Shown here in pieces: positions 1-9,239 of a stretch of DNA of 64,000 nt. Numbering within the stretch: the first letter of the stretch is position 1; each line of letters starts with the position of its first letter. Where the stretch lies: assembly GCA_049487715.1 (NCBI GenBank), contig CP150565.1:496001-560000 (forward strand), given 5' to 3'. Origin of the DNA: Pycnococcus provasolii (Eukaryota; Chlorophyta; Pseudoscourfieldiophyceae; Pseudoscourfieldiales). The position numbers and the translations under genes are program-made. The notes beneath the pieces are model-generated. The model saw only the letters and a list, made by a program, of their open reading frames with translations, did no database searches and was not told the origin of the DNA.

Positions 1-3000
1 ATTTTCGCCGACGTCCACGATTCGACTGGAGCAATTAGGCTCGCACGAATGATTCGCGAGCCGGGCGGCATTTCCGCAGAACGTCGCATCCACGTGAGCT
101 GACTCGGCGTACGAGCTCCGCGGAAGGCCGAAGACGTACGTCCCAGAAGCGCCTACGCAATTCGACGCGTCGTATGAGCGAAACTCTCGGAGGTCCGATA
201 CCGATTTGCGCACAAGTTGCCCGACGTACTCCACGACGAGCTCGCCACGTCGCACGGCAACCTTGCAGGCGAGACCGTTCCCGTGGATTGAGCTGCGCAC
301 GAGCGTGATGCGGCTCGCATGAAGGCTTTGGCACAACTCAAGACGTGGCGTGTTGGCAAGCGTCGAAGGCCCACCAAGCTGCGGCCCTAGCCCACGAAGA
401 GCATTCCAGTCGTGAGCCATACTGTTTGATGCAGGAATAAGGCACGACGAAGTTGCAAGAATCGGCGATGCCATCGACGCCAGATGAGACTGCAGGCGCT
501 TGCGCCGCGTTGCGCATGGCCCGACCAGGTATGATACAGGTGATGGCTTTGGTGCACCGCGTGGCACGGGGGGAATAGGATCGCGCGGAGACAGCACCCG
601 CGCTGACTTGCTCGTCGGTGCAGTGATCTGCGAATCCGGTGCCGCCGGCGCATCGCGCAAGCTCCCGCCGAGCTGTTTTGTCATCTCCTCCACAGAGAGT
701 TGATCCTTCGAAGGCAAAGTTGCGGGCGTCTTGTCTGCCGAATGAATCTTCGCCATCTCCGTCTTGAAAGCTGGCGCATGCTTTCTGCACATCGTGACAA
801 AGCAAGACCCATCCTCCAGCCGAGTGATGGACTCTCCGCCAAGAACGCCGCAGTCTTGAAGCACTTTCACGTCACGTGCACATACATATTCGGCGGCAAA
901 CTCGGCGTGGTTGATGGCGCAGAGAGGATGCATGCCGAGGTAGCACTTCTTGAAACTGCACTGCACGACGGGGAATGCTGGCGGCCAATCTGCGGCGTCG
1001 CCGTCATTTCGCTTCTCTGGCTGGCAAACGACACACCGAAGCTCGCGGCGTTGTTTGTTGACTTTCTCAATGCCATGGAGCTCCTCGCGTACGTGCACAT
1101 TTGGCGCCATGCCATCCAGCGTGGCGTCCAGCGGTGGCGGGATATGCGGCGCAGGCTCATTGCCCTTTGCGATCTGATCGTGCGTCGGTGGATTGGTCGC
1201 GTGCTGCTTCTCCTCCTCCTCCTTCGTGTTGCGCTCGAAGCTAACCTCTGGCATGTAAAGTGCGCAGACGCTGTGCACGTAGCGAGTCTTGTAGAACATC
1301 TCGCTGCGTCGTGCGGTGGCAGATTTTCCCGCAAGTGCCCGGGCGCAGCTTTCGCTGGACGCTCTGCTGACAACCTTGTACGCCCCGCCGATCGATGGGC
1401 ACAAGGCACAAGGCGGATCCCTCAGCGTGCCGACAGTACTTCGAGCGTACGACACTGGTATTCGCGAGCGGTTCTCGCAGACTTCGCAAAGCCACGGCCT
1501 GCTGCCCATCGCATAAGCCGAGATGTCGATGTGGTAGCATTCTGTGTGTACCGTCAAAAGACATCCTGCACACTGCACAATCACGCTGCGATCAATCTCC
1601 TCATCTGACCGGCATATGTCGCACCTGTCAACGCGCGGCACGTGCACGAGCGCATTGGCTGGCGTCGAGCGGCAGGCGGTGTCAAGCTCGAAGGATTGCA
1701 GAAACCACTGCTCCACGTGCAGGAGAGCGTCAGCCGTTGCGTCAGTTGCCGAGGGTGCGCCATTCCGATCGTCCGCTGTTCCAACCACGGCACGGTCACC
1801 CTCCTTCGGCGGCGGCGATGGCATCATCGGTGGCAACTGCGCCAGGCTTTGCTCCAGCTGCTCTTCCCCGGAGGTGACCATCAGCAGAGGAAGCCACCTT
1901 TCTCGCGTCGCGGTGTCACCAATGCGGCGAATGATCGCCTTGCGCGTTCGCGCATACCCCAGTCCGAAGGCCTGATTACCTGAGAGTGTGGCTGGCTTTT
2001 TTGCCACCTGCCCTCCACCTGAAGTGCCCTTTGTTTCCGATGATGCCGCCCCCTTCGCCTTTGCCGCCGCCTTCTCCTTGCGGCTGCCGCGAAGAGCCTT
2101 GGCGCCGTGAGCGTTTTCTTTCTCCTCCTCAGCGCGCGCCACAAGAGCTTCCTGCGCCGCAAGCCAAGCCTCCTTCGAGGATGAGTGCGAAACCTGTAGC
2201 TGGCATGTCAGCGTCGTCTCGCTATCGCCGCTGCTCCATTGGATGTTCCCGCTTTCCTCCACCACGACCGCAAGGGGTAGGCAGCCGACGTCAAGTGGGG
2301 CGGGTGCCCGTATCGCGTAACCTGCTTTCACCGCTTCGACGAGTGCGGCTAGGTCTGTGTCCGTTTCTCCCGTGGCAGATTCTGAGGCCTCCACAATAGA
2401 ATCTGCTAGCTCACGCTCCGCCTCGGCGGCGGATTGTTCCCGACGTGCCACGGCACGGCACAGCTTTCCGTAGGAGACGAAGCAGCTAACTCGAAAGGTT
2501 GGCGTGCGCCCACTCTCCGATGCGAGCACTTCCATCAGATGACAAAGAGTTTGATCAAGATCACCTAAGTCTCCGTCCAAACACTGTTCAAGTGACGGCG
2601 CCGCGGGAAGCGGCGGAGCCCCGTCGAGCGGACGAGCCACCGCCAGACCCAGCGTGTACACCGCGGTTTTGTCGTGAAATGTGCGCACGTATGGGTGCGG
2701 TCGCCCGACGCTCAGCAGCTGTGCTCCCTGAGCGAGAGGCATGGGCGTATAGCTGCGTGGCGCGAGTGGTGTTCCCATAGCAGAAGCCTCCGGCGCTGTG
2801 TCGTCGCCGTCGTCCGCCAGCTCGGCTAGCAGCCGCTCCGAGCCGTCCGGCGGTTGCGACGCCTTCGGCAGTGCGCCCGTGCGCAGGTAAGCCGCGAGCT
2901 CCTGGAAACGGTGTAGAAACGAGGGGAAGAGCGTCAGAGCGTGGCGACGACGCACAGAAGAAAACGCGCGTAAACAAAAAAATGAAAGGGGCAGAGGGGG

Positions 3001-4546
3001 AGAGGGGGGGGGGGGGGGGGGGCGAAGCAGGCCAGAAAAATCGGGCCTGCTTCGCCCCCCCCCCCCCCCCCAGGCAAAGCAGGCAATTTCCCCCTCCCCC
3101 CTTCTGCAGCGTCACACAAACAAAAAACACGCAACGACGTGTACGACGTACCTTGATGGCGTTCTCAAAAGGCGCGCCGCCCGTGCGCTTCGGCTTGCCT
3201 CCCTTCTTGCCCTTAGCCGCTTTCGGCCTGTGCAAACTCTTCTCCTCGACGCACGTCCTCGTGTCCAGCAGCTCCTTGGCGCTCCTGACGATGCCCCAGT
3301 CGTGCGTCCCGAAAAATTGAACGAGCAGCGGGAACGGCGAGGGTGCCTTGCCCTCGCGAAAACAGTCAAGCGAGTCAAGGGCAGCCTCCGCCAGCTTCGT
3401 GACGTGGTCGACGTCAAACGTGAGCGCGTCCGCGGGGGCGACGACACGCGCTGGCCACGTGGGGTAGCCGCGAATCGTTTGCCACACCACCTCGCCAACG
3501 CCGATTCGCAGCGGTTCTGTGCACCATGGGGCGTAAGCTAGTGCGCCGTCCTCAGCGTCCATGGCGTCGGCGAGACTTTCCGAAGGCGCGAGGTTGTACC
3601 GCACACGAAGCTCCGAAAGTGCGACTGTCTCGCGTTCACCATCGTCGTACTGAAAGGTTGTCATCCCCGTCTCGTCGTCGTGCGAAGTCACGGTACCACC
3701 GTACCATGCCTCGCTGTCAAGGTTTTCGTCGAATATAACCTGCACGCGCTTGCCAACAGCACGCCGCGGCGACACTTCGGATGCTGGTACTTCGGTAAAG
3801 CTGGTGCACTTCTGAGGGTCGTAGCCCCTTAACGCTGCCTCGAGCGCGTCGGCTGGATCCTCAACCTCCTCCTCAGCAGCAGCCTTTTCATCTTGTTCTG
3901 TGTTTTGATTGGAAGTCATAACAGCGTCGGCGACAGCGGGAGATTCATCAGCGACAACGCACGGTTGTTGTTGTTGTGGTGGTGCTTGCGGTTGTTGTTG
4001 TGGTGGTGCTGGTGGTAGTTGCTGCTGCTGTTGCTGCTGATGTGTCGATAGCTTTGTCGTCTGCGCTGAAGGTGGTGATGCCGCCGGCAGGTTCGTTGTT
4101 GCAGTCTCCTGTTTTTTGTTTTTCGCCAACGAGGGTGCCTTTGGTGACGTTTTAAGCACGTCTGCGATAGGGCGCTTTGCAGGCGTCGTTCGCTTCGCCG
4201 CCTTGTTCTCTTTGTCTGGTGACGTTTTGTGCACGTCTGCGATAGGGCGCTTTGCAGGCGTCGTTCGCTTCGCCGCCGTCGCCTGTTTATCTGACGACCT
4301 TGGCACTCCTTTCCGCCATTCACTATCTGGGTCCCGCACGGGTGGTGCGGGTTCTGCCATCTTGTGCACTTCTGCGAGCGACGCCACCTTTTTACGCGTA
4401 ACACCCTGGGGCGACGACGCGTGTGATGGCCCCTCACCTGCGCCACCCTGGCTGTGACTTGCCTTCAGGAACGAACGTATGTCCATGTTGCGTCGACCGC
4501 CACCACCGCCCTCCTTCTTACGGGCGCCTCCATCCTTCGGCGCCAT
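1..4546 (-). CDS. Trithorax/ATX-like histone H3K4 methyltransferase, C-terminus beyond the window
   Basis: Exon 1 is 4546-3152 (465 aa), exon 2 runs from 2901 to the window edge in one open frame; the intron 3151-2902 has donor AAG|GTACGT and a pyrimidine-rich acceptor ending CAG, phase 0. Domain order: basic, Gln-rich N-terminus; Tudor-like segment at residues about 263-316 (GKRVQVIFDE to LSELRVRY); PWWP at about 348-427; FYRN/FYRC-like stretch after the splice (tentative); PHD finger near residue 893 (CDIC, CAGC, HTECYH, CEVC); an extended PHD (CALC, HSVCALYMP, CVVC, HPLC, CRKH); then SET from about residue 1340 with IHGNGLACK and NAARLANHSCEPNC. This is the order of plant ATX1/ATX2, which methylate histone H3 lysine 4 in chromatin. 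The NHSCxPNC AdoMet/knot motif is intact; the rest of SET and post-SET lie outside. The start is the first ATG of the frame, followed by MDIRSFL. Confidence 0.9.
2902..3151 (-). other. Intron with long G- and C-tracts forming an inverted repeat
   Basis: The only visible intron of the methyltransferase gene. Its middle (about 3001-3090) has a run of about 20 G, a GCGAAGCAGGCC arm, a short loop with GAAAAATCGGG, the complementary arm GGGCCTGCTTCGC, then about 17 C. RNA or DNA could fold into a long hairpin. The same ordered motifs (GAAAAATCGGG, CCTGCT, CAAAGCAGGC) recur at 52828-52920. Confidence 0.8.
4144..4293 (-). repeat. 75-bp tandem duplication in the methyltransferase coding region
   Basis: Two adjacent near-identical 75-bp units (4144-4218 and 4219-4293) encode two copies of a 25-residue segment containing KRTTPAKRPIADV and KTSP. 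The unit length keeps the reading frame. The repeated TPAKR and KTSP motifs look like possible proline-directed phosphorylation or nuclear-localisation sequence, which is inference. Confidence 0.85.
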
Positions 4547-5169
4547 CGAGCAAGCACGCCGAGCAGCACCCAGCAGCTAGGCGTCGGTGAGTGGGTTGGG
4601 CGAAACTTCTTGGCGAAATTCTTGCGAAATTTTGAGTTGGTTTTGTCGGGAACAAACTGCTGGGCCGTGGCGCGAATCTCCGCCCGATGCGGCTTGGACC
4701 GAATGCGCCGCGTTTGGGGGATCCGCCGTGGTCCGTGGACAGAGCACAAAGGTCTTGTCGAGCTTTTAGGGAGGGGGGAAGGACTTTTGGGATCCCGCTC
4801 GGGCACGCCTCTCTGTAGACGAAGAACTACATGTGATTTTGTCTCGTTTTAGAATAATGGCGGCGTTGCCTCGCGTGCCTCTTATGTTACTCCGGGCCGT
4901 GTATTCCGGATCGCGAGATTTCAATTCGTCGCCGGCCCGCCTCGGCGCCGCCCCCCGCGGACGTCAACTTGCTCGTCTGCTTATTGTGCTCCGCCGAAGA
5001 CGGAAGCGTTAGGCGTTGTGCGCAACGCGCGGTGTGGGAAAAACATGTACGATTTTGTTCTAGTGCGGTCGGTGCTTTCGCCGCATGCGAAGTACCTCTT
5101 CCGGGCGCATGATGAGCGTCTGCTGGTGCTCCGTTTGCTGCTCCGACACTCTCCATTCTGCACCGTCCG
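4547..5169. other. Intergenic, promoter side of the methyltransferase gene
   Basis: No convincing coding sequence. Open frames here have no recognisable domain and no conserved start. The distal part leads into a decayed gene-segment copy at 5170-5500. Confidence 0.5.
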
Positions 5170-5500
5170 CGACCCCGAGTCTCTTCAGAAGCGGAGAAGC
5201 GGAGAGGCACCGAGAACTCGCACGAAACACGCGCCAAATCGTCAGCAGAACGATTGGCAAGGGTGTGCTATCGACGGCATGGAAGAAGAAGGTCTTCCAG
5301 GTCCCCAACAAAGAACACGTCGAGGCGTGCGGTCGCGCGACAGGGAGCGATAGATGTGGAGGCACATCTATTCCTCATCGACTCGGATGTCGAGCAACAT
5401 GCACGCGCAGGGTGGGCTCAGACGTCAAGAACTTCGCCAAGAAACAACCCCAACACGTCGGAGCAGACACGCATGATGGGGTTTGGTGAGTTGGATTGTA
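5170..5500 (+). pseudogene. Copy A of an unknown repeated gene segment (truncated)
   Basis: This stretch aligns along its length with 17628-17930 (copy B) at DNA and protein level. Shared protein blocks include TIGKGVL, AWKKKVFQVP, CTRRVGSDV and a PxHVG motif. It lacks an ATG start, carries an insertion of about 20-30 bases relative to copy B after the RATGS block, and ends where copy B continues for another 150 codons. It is probably a truncated copy or an exon of an unspliced gene (GGTGAG follows at about 5486). No function can be assigned. Confidence 0.55.
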
Positions 5501-5823
5501 CTATGTTTTGTGTGAGTAATAAGTGCAACCGACGACGAGCGCCGTGACCTGGAGAAGGAAGTCATCACCTCCCCAGGAAGTCGCACCCGACGCAAGCGCA
5601 AGGCGGATGCGTCGGCAGGGGATGGAGCCGCGGAGTGAGGTGGAGGGTGAGATGGGAGAGATTTGTTGAGTAATGAAACTTTTACGCGCCGCCGGCAGTA
5701 CTCATTTCCCCAAAGGCCCAAACAACATGGTAGTGGTAAACAATCAACAATGAAAACGTGTGTGTGGCGGGCAGGCGGAGGCGGTAGATATAAAATATAA
5801 CTTTACATTGCCTCACCTCCTGA
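5501..5823. other. Intergenic; 3' flank of the beta-propeller gene
   Basis: No gene seen. The segment next to the beta-propeller stop carries TTACA at 5803-5807, which on the minus strand reads TGTAA, the green-algal poly(A) signal. Confidence 0.5.
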
Positions 5824-7557
5824 TCACTTTTTGATGAATTCGAAAGTGCCAGCCTCACGGGAGGATGCGTGCGGTCGAATGCGAAGAATGTGCCTCGCAC
5901 TCTCAGGCAAGCCCCAGATCGTACCGTCCGGGGCATAGTACGCACCCTGAAACTTCTTCAAGTTGCCAGGCAAATATCCAATCGCCTCCAGCCGATCGGT
6001 CTCACAGTTGATCTTCAGAACGTCCGTTGCATCGCACGGAATGCAAAACACGGCGTCGCCACCGTTGTCACCGCCACCGGGAACGAGAACGCCACCCTGG
6101 TACTTGTTCTTGTAGTGGTCCACCTTACCGATGCGAAACAGCCTGTCTGGCTTGCCATCGATGCCAGGCTTCACCTTCAGCACAAAGTCGACGTCTGAGG
6201 GGATGCACCATACGGTCCCACTCGAGTCGGCAACCGCGCCGCCAAATTTATACCTCGTATCACGCGAGTTGACCCAATCATCAGTCTCCGGGTCCTTCTC
6301 CCAGCTGAACACGTCGTCGTTCTCGATGATTTCGGCGCGCTCTTCCTCAGGAAGGATCTTCAGAACGCCTCTCGCGTGACTTGGTATGCCCCATATTGCA
6401 CCTGTCAAGCAATCTGAGGTGCCGCCGTGCCACTTGTATCCACCTCGCGGGAAACTTCCGATGCACTTCACCTCCACGTCATCCAGACCAGGTGCGGAAG
6501 CTGGCTTGATTTTTAGGCAGCACGTCGCATTGTAAGGCACGCCCCAGATGCTGCCGTCTCGTCCTTTGATACCGCCGTACCACTTCGCGCTCACGCCACC
6601 TTCGTCCAGCTCCGGTCCATGCAGGCTGACTGTATCTGTCTCCGGCTCGATGCGCAGTACGCGCTTCGCATTCGCTGGTATCGCATAGATATTCCCGTCC
6701 GTCTTGCTGAGCGCGGCGCCGTGCCACTGCCACCCGCCGTAGATGCACGCCTCATGCCCGAACAGCTTGACTTCCGACGTTTCGGGTATTATCTTCAGCA
6801 CGCACGGCGCGCACGCGGGTATGCAGTAGATGGCGCCTGACGGCGCGAGTATGCCTCGTAGCCACTTGAACTGTCCCTGAGGCAGCAGACCCTCGGCAAG
6901 TTTTGTCACCTCTCCTGTTACGGTGTCAAGTCTGATAACGTAGTCCGTGTGGCTCGGCACGCCGAAGCAGTACCTTCCATCCTTGGACGGTGCACCGCCA
7001 AGAAACTTGCGTGCTCCGTAGAGGTGCGGACCCCACAGGTCGACCGTATCGCTCGTGACGTCTTTTTCGTGCGGCGTACCCATCGGTTGGAGATTCCACT
7101 CCTCGCAGTTGCACTCCTCCTTCGATTCGCCGACGTAGACGCTCGGTCCGTCTCGCGCGGCTCTGATGGGCCGCGACTTGCTTCTTTGGTTGCGTCGTCG
7201 TATAGCTTCTGCGGATGGTTTCGACGGGAAAACGCCGGGTGACTCTTTTCCATTCGCATGAGCCGACGTCGACGAACTTGCAGCAGCACCTGCCGATGCC
7301 GATGCGGCTTGAGGTTTTGATGCATGTCGTTTGCTGAGAAAGGATGCTTTCTTCTTGTTTGTGGAATCTCTCTTAGAAGGGGCATGTGTGGAGTGCGCGT
7401 TGCCATTTGCCGTCGCGACATCCGTGAATGCTGCCCGTGACTGTGCCTGCGAGCAGCAAACGAGAGTACGAAAGAGACGCATGAACGAGAATCCTGAACC
7501 AGAACTAGAACTAGAATTCTCAACCTGATCCTTTGATGTTGTGGTGGAGATGGGCAT
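5824..7557 (-). CDS. Beta-propeller-like repeat protein of unknown function
   Basis: 577 aa, single exon, ATG at 7557. Residues 1-140 are Ser/Ala/Lys-rich and low complexity with a short hydrophobic stretch near the start (FMRLFRTLVCC). From about residue 165 to the end there are roughly eight repeats of about 45-50 aa built on G(A/S)IxxIPxxAxxVLKIxPET followed by KWxGG; examples are GAIYCIPACAPCVLKI, GNIYAIPANAKRVLRI and GTIWGLPESARHILRI. The periodicity fits a beta-propeller. Similar repeat proteins are common in marine algal genomes, to my knowledge without a known role. A TTACA (TGTAA on the coding strand) lies 17-21 bp after the stop. The adjacent gene at 7985 is divergent. Confidence 0.85.
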   Translation of the reverse strand: MPISTTTSKDQVENSSSSSGSGFSFMRLFRTLVCCSQAQSRAAFTDVATANGNAHSTHAPSKRDSTNKKKASFLSKRHASKPQAASASAGAAASSSTSAHANGKESPGVFPSKPSAEAIRRRNQRSKSRPIRAARDGPSVYVGESKEECNCEEWNLQPMGTPHEKDVTSDTVDLWGPHLYGARKFLGGAPSKDGRYCFGVPSHTDYVIRLDTVTGEVTKLAEGLLPQGQFKWLRGILAPSGAIYCIPACAPCVLKIIPETSEVKLFGHEACIYGGWQWHGAALSKTDGNIYAIPANAKRVLRIEPETDTVSLHGPELDEGGVSAKWYGGIKGRDGSIWGVPYNATCCLKIKPASAPGLDDVEVKCIGSFPRGGYKWHGGTSDCLTGAIWGIPSHARGVLKILPEEERAEIIENDDVFSWEKDPETDDWVNSRDTRYKFGGAVADSSGTVWCIPSDVDFVLKVKPGIDGKPDRLFRIGKVDHYKNKYQGGVLVPGGGDNGGDAVFCIPCDATDVLKINCETDRLEAIGYLPGNLKKFQGAYYAPDGTIWGLPESARHILRIRPHASSREAGTFEFIKK

Positions 7558-7663
7558 GCAAAGAACAAAAAAAGAAAAAATGAAAAACTTGAGAGAGATA
7601 TGAGAGGTATGGCGGCGCCTGAGATCTTCGGCGGCGCCGCGGCGGCGAAGACCAGACTTTTAA

Positions 7664-7709
7664 AACCCCGAATTGCAGTGCAATTTGCAATGCAATGCAA
7701 TTCGGGGTT
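7664..7709. repeat. Perfect 14-bp inverted repeat in a divergent promoter
   Basis: The arms AACCCCGAATTGCA (7664-7677) and TGCAATTCGGGGTT (7696-7709) are exact reverse complements around an 18-base spacer that itself repeats TGCAA. The site lies between the divergent genes starting at 7557 (minus) and 7985 (plus). It could be a dimeric regulator site or a hairpin. Confidence 0.8.
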
Positions 7710-7984
7710 AGGGGTGCGCCTGTTCGCCCTTATTATTACCCCGGCGACGTTGTTAGAAATCGTTTTTCCCAATCATAATATCATCACGCGAGCTCAATCG
7801 GCACATGTTCATGCTGCCTTGTTCCCTTCAGCCTCATTATTGCAGTCCTAGAGTCAGACATTCACATTCACATTCACAGTCACCTCAGACTCCAACTCCA
7901 ACTCCAACTGGCAGGTTTCCAAGAAGGCGTCCATCTCCAAAAAATTTATCGTTTTCTTTTTTGTCTGCTTTCCCGGAATCTCAA

Positions 7985-8926
7985 ATGAGTGGAGATTTAG
8001 ATAAATCTTCGAGACATCTTGTCGAGGCGCGCGTCGCTGTCATCAACTGCCCAGGTGCCGTGCCATTCACGCCGCTCTTCTCGGACATGTTCGACAGGGC
8101 GGCCGCTGCGGACAGAGACGACGGAGGCGTCAACGCCGAAGTGAACGTGACCGAATACCAAGCGGAGGCAGGCAAGCTTCCTTCCCTTGACGGTAACTAC
8201 GACGCATATGCAATCACAGGGTCCAGGTACGGCAGCTACGAAACCGACGAGTGGATCAACATCCTCAAAACGTGGGTACGCGAAGCAAGACAAAAAGATG
8301 CGCGCGTTCTCGGCGTGTGCTTTGGACACCAGGTGATTGCTGACGCACTAGGAGGCGACGGAACGGTCGAGGTGAACGCCGCGGGGTTCGAATTTGGAAC
8401 GTACCGATTTCAACCAGACGAGCGATTCGTGCAAATCGCCGAGCAGCTCTACGACGTACCACCGCCACCGTCTGGAAGCATCGACATGTTCTACGTGCAC
8501 GGCGACCACGTGAAGCCGAGTGCGCTGAATGGTTTAGAGCTTGAGAATATGGGCGGCACCGACGTCAGCCCGTGCGAAGGTTTGTTCGATGCGAAGCAAG
8601 GTCGCTTCCTCACGTTGCAAGGCCGTACGTAAATTCGTCTTTTTGTTTTGCTGGCAAGCAAGAAACTAACCTCCCAACTTTGTCGTTTTGGAACATTCAC
8701 ATGAACAACAGACCCGGAGTTTGACGAGGCGACGATGCTTGCGTGCCACACGAGTTTGACGGACAAGCGGCGCCTTCCCGGTGCGATGCCAGGCGAAACG
8801 GACTCGGAGAAGTCGGACTTGCTGCGCCGCCAGCTCGCTTCTTGCTCTGAGGCTCCCGCGTGCCAGGCGTGGCTTGCGCAGCTGTGCACGAGCTTCTTGA
8901 CGGCGGACGTGCGCCGAGCGGAGTAA
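7985..8926 (+). CDS. Class I glutamine amidotransferase-like protein (gamma-glutamyl peptidase-like)
   Basis: Two exons, 7985-8624 and 8712-8926; the 87-bp intron has donor GTACGT and acceptor CAG, and splicing completes a His codon to give QGHPEFD. The product has 284 aa. The fold is that of the class I glutamine amidotransferase family: ITGSRYGSYE near residue 79, nucleophile elbow GVCFGHQ (Cys) near residue 110, VHGDHV near 168, and the His/Glu pair of the triad in GHPEF. Size and motifs match stand-alone plant GGP-type peptidases, which cleave gamma-glutamyl bonds in glutathione conjugates; that substrate is inferred. The ATG at 7985 is preferred. The frame is open upstream to an ATG at 7805, whose leader (HSHSHSQ, TPTPTPT) comes from simple repeats. 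Confidence 0.85.
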
Positions 8927-9239
8927 CTATATAGGTACACTTATTTATAACGAGACCTTCACCACTTCACGAGTTCACGTTCTCCAATGCATTCCTGTCA
9001 GCCTGTTCTTCGCATGAATTCATCATTGAATTGTGCCTTCCTTAATCCTTCCATGGACACACGTTGTTGAGCCTGGTCTGTTTTGAGGTGTATGTACCAA
9101 CTATCCTATACACACAACTTGCTGGTTCCTGGTGGTGGTATGTAAACATCTTCTTCAAGGCGGAGGAGCTCCTCGTTCCACCCCACAAGCTGACAAGCAC
9201 AAGTTGTTAACCTTTTTGCGATCCCACGAGCGGGCATAC
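8927..9239. other. Intergenic
   Basis: Short gap between tandem plus-strand genes. It holds a TGTAA at about 9140 but no recognisable gene. Confidence 0.5.

Noticed and set aside
700-1608. Long plus-strand open frame of about 300 codons
   Set aside because: Lies antisense to the PHD/ePHD exon of the methyltransferase gene, starts at TTG, and has no motif of its own.
2588-2901. Continuation of the methyltransferase exon 1 frame through the intron
   Set aside because: The frame reads through G/C tracts and then translates exon 2 in the wrong phase; the splice at 3152/2901 restores the correct frame.
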